From Mesorhizobium sp. M7A.F.Ca.US.008.03.1.1 (GTDB lineage Bacteria > Pseudomonadota > Alphaproteobacteria > Rhizobiales > Rhizobiaceae): a stretch of DNA of 64,000 nucleotides. How positions within the stretch are numbered: the first letter of the stretch is position 1; every line of letters begins with the position of its first letter. Shown here one piece after another: positions 23,159-32,002 of this stretch. Under the pieces are notes generated by a model, which was given only the letters and a program-made list of their open reading frames with translations, made no database searches and had not been told where the DNA came from. Location: the NCBI RefSeq assembly GCF_003997495.1, contig NZ_RZRU01000018.1, positions 1 to 64,000 on the forward strand, in the 5' to 3' direction. Made by a program: the position numbers and the translations under genes.

Positions 23159-26100
23159 CTACTGTAGCGACTTCAGCAGATTGTCAATCGTGAACGGATT
23201 GGACTTCGGCTTGGCCGGCGACGGATTGTCGTTGGCCTCCGGCAGCGGTGCCCGCTCCACCTTCGGAGCCTGCTGCGCGGCCTTGCGTTCAGCCTCGAGC
23301 TTTGCCTTTTCCTGCGAGGCGAGGCGCATCGCCTCTTCCGCCTTCCGCCGCTCCTGCTCGTCGGCCTGTGCCTTGGCCGCCTCGTCGGCCGCCTGCTGTT
23401 CGGCAGCGGCCTTGGCGTCCGCGTCCGCCTTGGCTTTCGCCTCCGCTTCGGCCTGAGTTTTGGCATCGGCTTCGGCTTTCGCCTGGGCCTCCGCTTCAGC
23501 CTTGGCCTTGGCGTCAGCCTCGGCTTTCAGTCGCGCCGCCTCCTCTTGCCTGCGCAATTCCTCGGCGGCCTTGTCCCGTTCGGTCTGCAGCGCCGCGTAA
23601 TAGCGCACCTCGCGCCGCAGCCGCTGCTTTTCGAGCAACGCGGCCTGCATCGCCTCGACGCGCTGCTGTTCCTTTTCCAGCGCGCGCTGGGTCAGGAACT
23701 GTGCCAGCGGCTCGCTGTCGAACTCTCGTTTCACCGCGCCGAACGGGCCCTCGGCGGTGAAATTCACGACCGGCTCGGAGCCGACCAGCGCCTCGTCGCC
23801 AGGCCGATAGGTGATCGCACCCTTGGCCGACACCATGGCAGCGTTGAGATCCGCCGTGACGTCCGCGGACAAGGTCGCCGCCGGATTTTCCAGGCTGACC
23901 GGCGGCGCCCGCAGCGTGCCGCCGGCAACCGTGAAGGCTATATCGGTATCGCCAGCGGCAAAGCTGCCATCAGCGGCGATGTCAGGCGCGAAGCCGGCGG
24001 TCTTGGCCGCATCGATGTCACGCCCGATCGCATCCGCCTTGGCCAGGAACGCTGGAAACGCATCGGGATTGACGCCGGCGACCCGCAAGTTCTTCAGCGT
24101 CGCCGTACCGGAACCGGACAAGGCGGCGACCATCCCTTCAACCGATTTGCCGCTGCTTGACAGCGCCGTCGAGAAATCGCCGATGCCGCTGATGCCGGCA
24201 TCCGGGAGCACGGTCGCCAGATCGGCGCCCGCCAGTTTCATCTGGCCAGTGAACAGCCCGGTGCCGTCATTGTTCTTCAGCTCGAACAGGCCGGTGAGCG
24301 CCCCACCAAGCAATTTCGCCTTGAGATCCGAAACGCGGATGCCTTCCTGGTCGAGCTTGAGCGAAAAAGCGGCGTCATAGGCCGTGGCGAACCGCCCAGC
24401 GGCAAGTGCTGCCGTGGTCAGGTCGAGGTCGGCGGTGAAAGGCAGGCTGGATTTCTGGCTGAACGGTGTCGCCGGCCACACGCCACCCTTGCCTGCCCCA
24501 TCCTTGTCGGCCCCGTCCTTGTCAGCCCCGTCCTTGTCGGCCCCGTCCTTGTCGGCAAGAAAGGCGGAATCGCCGAACAGCGCCACCGCCATCGGATCGA
24601 GATCGAGTTCGTCGAGCACCAGCGCCCCGGCCAGATGCGGCACGCCGTCCTTGCCGTCGACCCCCTCCTTTACATCGATATTGACGTCGCCGGACACCGC
24701 CGCTTCGTTGATGGCACCGGTGAGCTCGTCCAGCACCAGCAGACCGTTGCCATAGTCACCCTGCGCGGCGAGCGACGTCGACATCCCCGCCCCCATGCCC
24801 GGCAGTCCGATGCCTGACGTCATCAGCCATGGCTCGATGTCGGCGGCGTCGAGGCTGAGCTTGCCCTTGGCGGCTAGGCCTTGCGGCGTGTCGGCGATCG
24901 TCCCTTCGAAACCGGCCTTGAAGTCATTGCCGGCAAGACTGAAATTGGTCGCCAGGCCGCCGCCAAACGTGCCCTTGGCCTGAATGTCGGTACTTGCCTC
25001 GCCCAGCATGCCAAGCGGCAGCGCCGGCAGGCCGTAGAGCGCCAGCAGCGCGGTGGCATCAGGGTTCTTGGCGTTGAAGGTCAGCGCCACCGGCGCTTCG
25101 AGAAGCCTGTCCACCGCCCCCTTCCCCGACAGCGACGCCGAAAAGGCCGAGCCGCCGGCCCTGCCTTGCCCGCTCACCGCAAGGCCCGTGGTGCCGTCGC
25201 CATTGTCGGCCGCACTCGCCACCAGGTCGATGCGCGCATCCTGGAACAGCTCGGGATAGGCAGCAGCACGGCTCGCCAGTCCCTTGAGCACGGCACTGTC
25301 GGGATAGTGCTGGGCGGCGACGTCGATCAGCGGCTTCAGGTCGACGGCAACCACCGACGCATCGAGCTTGCCGGTTGGGCTCGCCGGGAAATCCTTGATC
25401 CGGCCGGTAGCGCTGATCGAGGCGCCGGCCAGCCCGCCCACCGACAGCCGGTCGATTTCGAGCAGCCCGTCGCGCAGCCTGAGCGCCGTGTCGACCGTGT
25501 CGGCGGTCAGCCCTCCGGCGTTGACCGGCCCTGCCTTGATCTGGAAATCGAGGTCGCGGTCGGCAAAGCGATTGGCGCCCTTGTCGCTGACGAAGATCGA
25601 GGCGAAGGCCGCCAGCCCGTCGACATCGAGGTCATCGCCTTCGAGCCGCATCAGCACTGACGGCTTGGCATCGTCGGGCTGGCTGGAATCGATGCGGCCG
25701 GAAAACTTCGCCTTGCCCAGGATCAGTTCAAGATCGCTGAAGGCCTGGCGCTTCTGCGAGAGGTCGACTTTGGCCTTGAAGCCGGCGGCGGGCAAACGGC
25801 GGATCGCCTCGTCGACATCCTTCGACAGCCAGGCGGCAAAGCCGGAGGGTTGCGCCACGGCCAGCAGCAGCGAACCGTTGAAGCCGAAGTGACCCTCCAA
25901 ATTGAGCACGAGCATGCCATCGGCTTCCAGCGTGGTGCGGCCGGGCAAGGTCGCGGCAAGCGATTTCACCGACCAGCCGCCATCGACCGGCTCGGCGGAA
26001 AGATGCACGTCGCGCACCGTGGTGTCGCCGACCACCACCGCCGGCAGCTTGACCTCGACAGTGCCGGGAATGGTCGGCTTCGGCATATCGAGCAGCGCCT

Positions 26101-27163
26101 GCTCAAATGCCGCGATGCGCTGATCCAGCGTCACGCCGGCGCCGGCCTCGGCGCCCACCGCCTCGTCGAACTGCACCTGCGCGCCATTGGCCTCGATGGC
26201 GAAACTCGGTTTCAGCCCGAGATCGACAGAAGCCTTGCCATCGGCGGTGTAGGGGTTGTCGAGCGGCCCGGTCTCGAAGCGGAACTCGTCGACGCCCAAT
26301 TTCTGGTGGTCGAGCGAGAACTTGCCGTTCAGCCGAAAGCCCGGATCGGGCTTGCCGGCCGAGACCTTCACCGTCTCGCCATCGGTGCCGCGCAGCTCGG
26401 CGCTGTTCTGGTCGGCACCATTCTTGTCCGGATTTGAGATCTTGAACTGGCCGGAATAGACGGCAGCCCCATTGACGATGCCGGCATTGCCGTCGGTCTC
26501 GATGACCAGCGGATAGGCGTCCGGGTCGGCCTTCAGCCGCAGCCGCATCTGCCCGGTACCTTCCGCCTTGCCGGTGGACGCCGCGACCGTGGTGCGCAAC
26601 CCGTCCAGCCGCAGCGTGCCGTCCATGCGCCACGGGCCGGCCAGCGATTTCGCCGAGATGGTCGAATTGATCTCGGAAAACAGATGACTGCGCCCGCCTG
26701 CGGCATGGCGCAGTTCGATCTGCCCTTCCGTCACCGTCAGCTTCTCTATCGAGATCTGGTTGAGGTCGAAGGGCGAGGACGGCCGCATCGCCCAGTCGAC
26801 GGTGCCGTCATTGGCGATATCGATGGTCGCTTTCGGCCGCACCAGCCGCATATCGAAGATCAGCACTTCGCCGCGCAGGAAGGGCGCCAGTTCCGCATCC
26901 ATCGAAAACGTCTCGACGGTCATGGCTGGCTGGCCATTGGGGCCACCGGCGACCGCGACATTCGAGAAAGTCACCGAAGGGAACGGCAACAGCCTTGCCG
27001 TGGCGTCGCCCTGCACCGTCACCTTGCGGCCGAGAATGGCGCTCGCCTCGCGCTCGAATTGGGCTCGGTAGCCTGTCCAGTCGACAAAATACGGCACCAC
27101 CAGCGCCGCACACAGCACCAGCACAAAAAGGCCACCAAAGATCACGAACAGGCGTGCGAGCAT
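23159..27163 (-). CDS. Giant AsmA-family protein with coiled-coil tail
   Basis: A 1334-residue inner-membrane-anchored periplasmic protein. It opens with a membrane helix (about 1-25) and the AsmA start YFVDWTGYRAQFEREASAILGRKVTVQGDATARLLPFPSVTF. Long repetitive beta segments follow, as in the AsmA/TamB-like bridge proteins that move or organise phospholipids toward the outer membrane. Unusual parts are the DKDGA repeats near residue 875 (DNA 24496-24555) and a very charged Ala/Lys/Glu/Gln stretch near residues 1215-1310, which resembles the TolA stalk. The last part returns to a Pro/Asn-rich end. No partner gene is adjacent. Function in lipid transport is inference from the family. Confidence 0.88.
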   Translation of the reverse strand: MLARLFVIFGGLFVLVLCAALVVPYFVDWTGYRAQFEREASAILGRKVTVQGDATARLLPFPSVTFSNVAVAGGPNGQPAMTVETFSMDAELAPFLRGEVLIFDMRLVRPKATIDIANDGTVDWAMRPSSPFDLNQISIEKLTVTEGQIELRHAAGGRSHLFSEINSTISAKSLAGPWRMDGTLRLDGLRTTVAASTGKAEGTGQMRLRLKADPDAYPLVIETDGNAGIVNGAAVYSGQFKISNPDKNGADQNSAELRGTDGETVKVSAGKPDPGFRLNGKFSLDHQKLGVDEFRFETGPLDNPYTADGKASVDLGLKPSFAIEANGAQVQFDEAVGAEAGAGVTLDQRIAAFEQALLDMPKPTIPGTVEVKLPAVVVGDTTVRDVHLSAEPVDGGWSVKSLAATLPGRTTLEADGMLVLNLEGHFGFNGSLLLAVAQPSGFAAWLSKDVDEAIRRLPAAGFKAKVDLSQKRQAFSDLELILGKAKFSGRIDSSQPDDAKPSVLMRLEGDDLDVDGLAAFASIFVSDKGANRFADRDLDFQIKAGPVNAGGLTADTVDTALRLRDGLLEIDRLSVGGLAGASISATGRIKDFPASPTGKLDASVVAVDLKPLIDVAAQHYPDSAVLKGLASRAAAYPELFQDARIDLVASAADNGDGTTGLAVSGQGRAGGSAFSASLSGKGAVDRLLEAPVALTFNAKNPDATALLALYGLPALPLGMLGEASTDIQAKGTFGGGLATNFSLAGNDFKAGFEGTIADTPQGLAAKGKLSLDAADIEPWLMTSGIGLPGMGAGMSTSLAAQGDYGNGLLVLDELTGAINEAAVSGDVNIDVKEGVDGKDGVPHLAGALVLDELDLDPMAVALFGDSAFLADKDGADKDGADKDGADKDGAGKGGVWPATPFSQKSSLPFTADLDLTTAALAAGRFATAYDAAFSLKLDQEGIRVSDLKAKLLGGALTGLFELKNNDGTGLFTGQMKLAGADLATVLPDAGISGIGDFSTALSSSGKSVEGMVAALSGSGTATLKNLRVAGVNPDAFPAFLAKADAIGRDIDAAKTAGFAPDIAADGSFAAGDTDIAFTVAGGTLRAPPVSLENPAATLSADVTADLNAAMVSAKGAITYRPGDEALVGSEPVVNFTAEGPFGAVKREFDSEPLAQFLTQRALEKEQQRVEAMQAALLEKQRLRREVRYYAALQTERDKAAEELRRQEEAARLKAEADAKAKAEAEAQAKAEADAKTQAEAEAKAKADADAKAAAEQQAADEAAKAQADEQERRKAEEAMRLASQEKAKLEAERKAAQQAPKVERAPLPEANDNPSPAKPKSNPFTIDNLLKSLQ
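24496..24555 (-). repeat. 15-bp tandem repeat in the AsmA-family gene
   Basis: Four copies of a 15-bp unit (CCCCGTCCTTGTCGG, with one or two base differences) encode ADKDG repeats in the protein. Being a multiple of three, copy-number change would keep the frame. Confidence 0.85.
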
Positions 27164-27294
27164 CAGCTCCGAACGGGTTGATTGAAATTCTGCCGCACTC
27201 TACCCGCATCCGCGTGTCGATAAAGAGGCAATTCATCCAGTGTTGCGCGATGTCGGATGATCTGAAACAAATCCCGGCGAAGCGGAGAATTCGA

Positions 27295-28269
27295 ATGTCT
27301 GGGAAGAACTGGGACCGCGTGCCGATCGATGCGCAGAGCGTCGATGCTCCATTGTCGTTGTCGGCGGTCTTTCTCGTTGTCACCGTCGCCAGCGATGAGA
27401 GCGCGCTAGCCAAGGTCGCCTCGGTGCTTGGTGGACTCGACGATCTCGTCAAGACCGTAGGATTCCGCGACCTTTCCGGGCGACTGTCGTGTATTGCCGG
27501 CATCGGCCGCGATCTCTGGGATCGTCTCTCTCCAGACCGGCGGCCGCTGGAACTGAAACCGTTCGCGCCGATCAAGGGAGCCGTTCATTCGGCGCCTTCG
27601 ACCGCCGGCGATCTCCTCTTCCACATCCGCTCCGAACGTCCCGATATGTGCTTCGAGTTTGAGCGCATCCTGCTCGACAATCTCGGAGACGCCGTGAGCG
27701 TCGTCGACGAGGTTTCCGGCTTTCGCTATTTCGATGCCCGCGACCTGCTCGGCTTCGTCGACGGCACCGCCAACCCGACCGGCCTCGATCTGCCGGCCTC
27801 GGCACTCGTCGGCGATGAAGATGCCGATTTCGCCGGCGGCAGCTACGTCGTCATCCAGAAATATCTGCACGACATGCAGGCCTGGGCGCGCATTCCGACG
27901 CCCGAGCAGGAAGCGATCATCGGCCGCACCAAGATCGACAACATCGAAATCGACGATGACGACGCACCGCGCAAGTCGCACAAATCGCTGGCAACCATCG
28001 AGGATGCCGATGGCAACGAGTACGACATATTGCGCGACAACATGCCGTTCGGCAGGCCCGGACAGAACGAGTTCGGCACCTACTTCATCGGCTATTCCAG
28101 ATATCTCTGGGTGATCGAGAAGATGCTGCAGCGCATGTATATCGGCGAGCCACCGGGCGCCTACGACCGGCTGCTCGACTTCTCGACGCCGCACACCGGC
28201 ACGACGTTCTTCGCGCCAACCCGCCCCATGCTGCAGGCGCTTGTTCAGGACGCGCAGGAGAAGCGCTAA
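27295..28269 (+). CDS. DyP-type heme peroxidase
   Basis: Dye-decolourising peroxidase using hydrogen peroxide, cytosolic or encapsulated. From ATG 27295 it has 324 residues, supported by the CGGAGA ribosome site. ATG 27250 is an alternative with no ribosome site. The distal motif GXXDG is GFVDGTANP, in which Asp acts as acid-base catalyst. SKSLATI and GTYFIGYSRYLWVIEKML carry the family's heme-pocket and C-terminal motifs. The C-terminus (QDAQEKR) lacks an encapsulin docking peptide, and no signal peptide is seen. It stands between the AsmA gene and the avidin-like gene without operon partners. Confidence 0.92.
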   Translation: MSGKNWDRVPIDAQSVDAPLSLSAVFLVVTVASDESALAKVASVLGGLDDLVKTVGFRDLSGRLSCIAGIGRDLWDRLSPDRRPLELKPFAPIKGAVHSAPSTAGDLLFHIRSERPDMCFEFERILLDNLGDAVSVVDEVSGFRYFDARDLLGFVDGTANPTGLDLPASALVGDEDADFAGGSYVVIQKYLHDMQAWARIPTPEQEAIIGRTKIDNIEIDDDDAPRKSHKSLATIEDADGNEYDILRDNMPFGRPGQNEFGTYFIGYSRYLWVIEKMLQRMYIGEPPGAYDRLLDFSTPHTGTTFFAPTRPMLQALVQDAQEKR

Positions 28270-28394
28270 CGCTCCGGATTTACTTCCGCTTTGGGCGCAT
28301 GCGGACACAGTCGACACCCGCTGCTGCCCCTACTGCGATAACCAGAGCGGCGTCGTGCGAAGCCAAATGGGATTAGCTTCGCTGGCCATTGAGA

Positions 28395-28763
28395 CTAGCT
28401 TCTTTGGAACGTGTCCGCGCTGGTCGACATCGAACGCCACCAATTCAGTTTTTCGATTTTCGCAGGTTGGCCCTCGCCGCTGGCCTTCATCGCCGCATCC
28501 GAGACGACAAACCACAACGTCTCCATTTTTCCCTCCCGAAGGAGGCCGGCATAAGAAACGATTGCATCACCGACTGGCGTTTTCCCGCCGCCGGCAAAGC
28601 TAACGCAATCACCACGGTGGACTCCCAGAATTGGAATTTCTTGTCCGTGGAAACCGCTGTCCGTCAGCGCAGTCCGAAACAATCCGGATATGCGATTGTC
28701 CGCGTCATCGGTGATTTCGACAATGGACCCGTATTGATTCTTCCAGACGCCTTTCCAGTTCAT
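28395..28763 (-). CDS. Avidin/streptavidin-like beta-barrel protein
   Basis: A 122-residue protein from ATG 28763 (a GTG at 28778 is possible; GGAG before 28763 favours the ATG). Alignment by eye to streptavidin places W7-x-N9-Q-x-G-S13 on WYNQLGS, G-x-F29 on GTY43, Y71-A-G on W92-S-G, W84 on W108, W109 on W120 and D117-T-F on D128-T-F. Several biotin contacts are therefore kept (Asn, Ser, two Trp, Asp), while Tyr43 is Phe and Trp92 is Tyr. There is no signal peptide, unlike most secreted avidins. It could bind biotin or another small ligand. No biotin gene is nearby. Confidence 0.7.
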   Translation of the reverse strand: MNWKGVWKNQYGSIVEITDDADNRISGLFRTALTDSGFHGQEIPILGVHRGDCVSFAGGGKTPVGDAIVSYAGLLREGKMETLWFVVSDAAMKASGEGQPAKIEKLNWWRSMSTSADTFQRS

Positions 28764-28930
28764 GGGCGACCGCTCCACTTTGACGATGTTCCGTTGGTTG
28801 CCGCAACGTGAAAGCGATCAATCGGTTCCGAAGGTGGCGGACCGTTTCAGACCTCGCAGTGCGGCCGATCTCGGTTCCAATCGTGGCTCGGTCGATGAGT
28901 CGTATGTGAGCCTTGCGTACGAGGACCCGC

Positions 28931-30343
28931 CTAGTTTCCCGGCAATATCTTGCCCGGATTCATAATGTTTTGCGGATCCAGCGCCTGCTTGATCGTGCGC
29001 ATGATGTCGACGCCGTGGCCGAGTTCGTGGCGCAGGAAGCCGATCTTGCCCTGGCCGATGCCGTGCTCGCCGGTGCAGGTGCCGTCCATGGCGATCGCCC
29101 GCATGTTGAGCCGCGCGACGAACTTTTCCGACAGCGCGATCTCCTTGGGATCGTTCACATCCATCAGCACCAGCACGTGAAAATTGCCGTCGCCGGCATG
29201 GCCGACGATCGGCGCGATCAGAGCCATCTCGGCTATGTCGGCTTCGGTCTCCATCACGCATTCGGCGAAGCGCGAGATCGGCACGCAGACATCGGTCGAC
29301 AGCCCCTTGGCGCCCGGCCGCAGCGTCAGCGATGACCAGTAGGCGTCGTGCCTGGCCTTCCACAGTTTCGTCCGTTCCTCGGCGACGCTGGTCCACAGGA
29401 ACGGTCCGCCGCCATTCTCTTCCGCGATCATGCCGAAGGTCTCGGCCTGTTCGGCAACCCCGGCATCGCTGCCGTGGAACTCGACGAACAGGCACGGGCT
29501 CTCGGGATAATCGAGCTTCGAATAATTCTTCATCGCCCGCATCTGCAACGCGTTGACCAATTCGATGCGCGCCACCGGAATGCCCATCTGGATCGTCGCG
29601 ATGACCGCGTTGCAGGCGGCCTCGACGCTTGGAAACGGGCAGACGCCGCCGGAGATCGCCTGCGGGATGCCTTGCAGCTTCAAGGTCAGCGAGGTGATGA
29701 TGCCGAGCGTGCCTTCCGAGCCGACCAGAAGCCGCGTCAGATCATAGCCGGCCGAGCTCTTTTTCGCGCGCTTGCCCGTCGTCACCGTTTCGCCGTCGGC
29801 CATCACCGCCGTCAGCGACAGCACGTTCTCGCGCATCGTGCCGTAGCGCACCGCATTGGTGCCGGACGCCCGCGTCGCCGCCATACCGCCGAGCGAGGCA
29901 TTGGCGCCCGGATCGATCGGAAAGAACAGGCCGGTGTCGCGCAGATGCCGGTTAAGGTCCTCGCGGGTGACGCCGGGCTCGACCGTGCAGTCGAGATCTT
30001 GCGGATTGACCGCCAGGATGCGGTTCATCCGCGAGGTGTCGACCGAGATGCCGCCGCCCGGAGCGTTGGTGTGGCCTTCCAGCGAGGAGCCGACGCCGAA
30101 GGCGATCACCGGCACGCGGTGCGCGGCACAGGCCCGCACGATCTCCTGCACCTCGGCGGTCGTCTCGGGAAAGGCGACGCCGTCCGGCGCCTGCGTCGGA
30201 ATATAGGTGGTGGTGTGGGCGTGCTGCGAGCGGATAGCCTGGCCGGTCTGAAAACGCTCGCCAAGCTGTTGCTTGAGGATGCCGAGCACGGCGGCGATGC
30301 CTTCCTCGTTGCGTTCGACCAGGTTGAGGTCGCTCAGAGCCAT
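28931..30343 (-). CDS. FAD-linked D-lactate/2-hydroxyacid dehydrogenase
   Basis: A 470-residue flavoenzyme of the GlcD/D-lactate dehydrogenase (cytochrome) family. The N-terminal FAD domain has PVIAFGVGSSLEGHTNAPGGGISVDTSRMN and PGANASLGGMAATRASGTNAVRYGTMRENV, including the usual PCMH motifs. The C-terminal FAD-oxidase domain has PIVGHAGDGNFHVLVLMD, with the catalytic His region, and TCTGEHGIGQGK. It oxidises D-lactate or another D-2-hydroxy acid and passes electrons to a carrier. The ATG at 30343 is preferred over the open upstream frame. It is divergent from a thioesterase, with a palindromic repeat between. Confidence 0.9.
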   Translation of the reverse strand: MALSDLNLVERNEEGIAAVLGILKQQLGERFQTGQAIRSQHAHTTTYIPTQAPDGVAFPETTAEVQEIVRACAAHRVPVIAFGVGSSLEGHTNAPGGGISVDTSRMNRILAVNPQDLDCTVEPGVTREDLNRHLRDTGLFFPIDPGANASLGGMAATRASGTNAVRYGTMRENVLSLTAVMADGETVTTGKRAKKSSAGYDLTRLLVGSEGTLGIITSLTLKLQGIPQAISGGVCPFPSVEAACNAVIATIQMGIPVARIELVNALQMRAMKNYSKLDYPESPCLFVEFHGSDAGVAEQAETFGMIAEENGGGPFLWTSVAEERTKLWKARHDAYWSSLTLRPGAKGLSTDVCVPISRFAECVMETEADIAEMALIAPIVGHAGDGNFHVLVLMDVNDPKEIALSEKFVARLNMRAIAMDGTCTGEHGIGQGKIGFLRHELGHGVDIMRTIKQALDPQNIMNPGKILPGN

Positions 30344-30401
30344 GAATTCCTCCGCGAATGGACCAGCGTCCACGCTTGTTATGCAGCTATGGGTGCCTAA
30401 A

Positions 30402-30445
30402 GCAATTCCAGGAAAAGTGTGAAGCGGTTTTCCGTCCGGAATTGC
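30402..30445. repeat. Rhizobial intergenic palindrome
   Basis: GCAATTCC at 30402-30409 pairs with GGAATTGC at 30438-30445, and an inner GGAAAA pairs with TTTTCC, giving an imperfect hairpin of 44 bp. Elements of this type recur in Mesorhizobium-like genomes. A related but degraded hairpin (AACGGAAAGCGCTACACGG) occurs near 56856-56880. It lies in the divergent region between the dehydrogenase and thioesterase genes. Confidence 0.7.
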
Positions 30446-30505
30446 GTCAGAATGAAAAACACTCCGGAGCCACGCTCTGTCCACCGCCAGAACAAGGAAG
30501 TTTCG

Positions 30506-30985
30506 ATGCTCATCCCCACTCCCTTCGTCTCAAAACCCATGGACATCGAGAAGGACTGGATCGATTACAACGGTCATCTCAACATGGCCTATTACAACGT
30601 GCTGTTCGACCGCTGCTCGGACGACGCCTTCGAGGCAATGGGCATGGGACCGAACTATGCCAGGGATCGCCGCCTCACCATCTACACGGCCGAAGTCCAT
30701 GTCTGCTACGTGCAGGAACTGCACCTTGAGCATCAGGTCACGGTCTCCTTCCAGCTTATCGACCACGACGACAAGCGGCTGCGGGCCTATCAGGAAATCC
30801 GCCATGTCGACGGCTGGCTGGCCGCGACTTCCGAATCGCTGTCGCTGCATGTCGACATGTCCGGGCCGAAGGTGGCGCCCTTCCCCGCCGATGTGCTGAC
30901 CAGGGTCGAAGCCATGCGCGCCGCCCATTCCGCACTGCCGATGCCGGAACGAGCCGGCCGCTCGATCGGCATCAAACGCAAATAG
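30506..30985 (+). CDS. Hotdog-fold thioesterase
   Basis: A 159-residue acyl-CoA thioesterase of the 4-hydroxybenzoyl-CoA/betainyl-CoA type. The signature is DWIDYNGHLNMAYYNVLFDRCSDDAFEAMG (about residues 15-44), with the Asp-Tyr-Asn-Gly-His active-site region of this family, and LTIYTAEVHVCYVQELHLEHQVTV forms the central helix-strand. The ATG at 30506 has an AAGGAAG ribosome site. A longer frame to 30419 crosses the palindromic repeat and is rejected. The acyl substrate is unknown. Confidence 0.85.
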   Translation: MLIPTPFVSKPMDIEKDWIDYNGHLNMAYYNVLFDRCSDDAFEAMGMGPNYARDRRLTIYTAEVHVCYVQELHLEHQVTVSFQLIDHDDKRLRAYQEIRHVDGWLAATSESLSLHVDMSGPKVAPFPADVLTRVEAMRAAHSALPMPERAGRSIGIKRK

Positions 30986-31220
30986 GGCGAAGCCGACAAA
31001 TCTCGTTCCCGGCTTCAAAGCCACACCGGCAATCTAAAATCGCAGACCCCTCCCATCGGCCGGCGGCGGCGCTTGAAGCGGCGCGGCGCCCACGTTAACC
31101 TTACCAAGGTTTTAACGGGAACAAGCCATTTGGGCCGTTGCGCGACTCAGCAGGTCGGTCGAAAACGATCCGCATCGAGGTAGCGACACGGGCGGCGCGG
31201 CGCCGGTTCGAGGAAAGTGC

Positions 31221-31418
31221 ATGAAAACCGACATCAAGGTCGAGGTGGACAGGCTGGCTGCCGATCCGCGCCTCACCGACTACGATTTCTGGCGCTCGCT
31301 CAAGAACGTCAACAACGAGATCTTCCACATCGCCAACAACAACGAGCCGATCCCGTTCGACATGATCCGCTGGCGCGCCATCCTGAAACAGGCGCGCATG
31401 AAGCGCGGCCACGCTTAG
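31221..31418 (+). CDS. Conserved small protein (65 aa)
   Basis: Starts MKTDIKVEVDRLAADPRLTDYDFWRSLKNVNNE with a plausible ribosome site (GAGGAAAG about 8 bp before). It is a soluble, mostly helical sequence with an alternating charged pattern and a basic C-terminus (KQARMKRGHA). No family was recognised. It stands alone between the thioesterase and the Lrp regulator, separated from the former by 235 bp. Confidence rests on base usage and the ribosome site. Confidence 0.65.
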   Translation: MKTDIKVEVDRLAADPRLTDYDFWRSLKNVNNEIFHIANNNEPIPFDMIRWRAILKQARMKRGHA

Positions 31419-31433
31419 GTCCTCTCCCTGTAG

Positions 31434-31913
31434 TCAAGCCTGGCGCCTCAACGCCGCCAGGGCCGAGCGTGCCACCACCGGCGACGACTGGATGATGGCC
31501 GTGCTCGTCATCGCGTAGGGGATGATCCGGTCGATCACCCGCTCGAGTTCAGCCACCGAGCCGACATGCGCCAGCGCGATGAAACAATCCTCTCCGGTCA
31601 CACGGTCGCATTGCACGATCTCCGGCAGTTCGCGGATGATCTCGGCCACGACGGCCAGTTGCCCCGGCACCGGCCGGATGCGCAGCCATGCCGACAGCGG
31701 CAGGCCGAGTGCCGCCGGGTTGATCCTGACCGAATAGGCCTGGATGACGCCACTTTCCTGCAGCCGCTTGATGCGCTCTGCCACGCTCGGCGCCGACAGG
31801 CCGACCGAGCGTGCCAGCTCCGCCGTGCTGGTGCGCGCGTCCTTTTCCAGCAGGCGCAGGATCTTCATGTCCGCGGCATCGAGGTCAGCGATGTCAGTTC
31901 GAAGGCGTTTCAT
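31434..31913 (-). CDS. Lrp/AsnC family regulator
   Basis: A 159-residue amino-acid-responsive regulator. The N-terminal helix-turn-helix is ADMKILRLLEKDARTSTAELARSVGLSAPSVAERIKRLQESGVI (about residues 14-57). The C-terminal RAM/ligand domain follows (VVAEIIRELPEIVQCDRVTGEDCFIALAHV). The ATG at 31913 is chosen over an upstream codon at 31964, which adds unrelated residues. It is divergent from a DMT exporter of RhtA type, which makes control of amino-acid export likely. Confidence 0.92.
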   Translation of the reverse strand: MKRLRTDIADLDAADMKILRLLEKDARTSTAELARSVGLSAPSVAERIKRLQESGVIQAYSVRINPAALGLPLSAWLRIRPVPGQLAVVAEIIRELPEIVQCDRVTGEDCFIALAHVGSVAELERVIDRIIPYAMTSTAIIQSSPVVARSALAALRRQA

Positions 31914-32002
31914 GGAAAGCTCCTTGCTTCCGGGACAGAGATAGCCGACGGAGCCAATCATCACCCATATAAACAGGCAAATCCGCCTGCGATACTGATC
32001 CG

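Noticed and set aside
31095..31120. CtrA-type site (TTAACCTTACC...TTTTAAC)
   Set aside because: Spacing between the TTAA halves is too long for the TTAA-N7-TTAA consensus.
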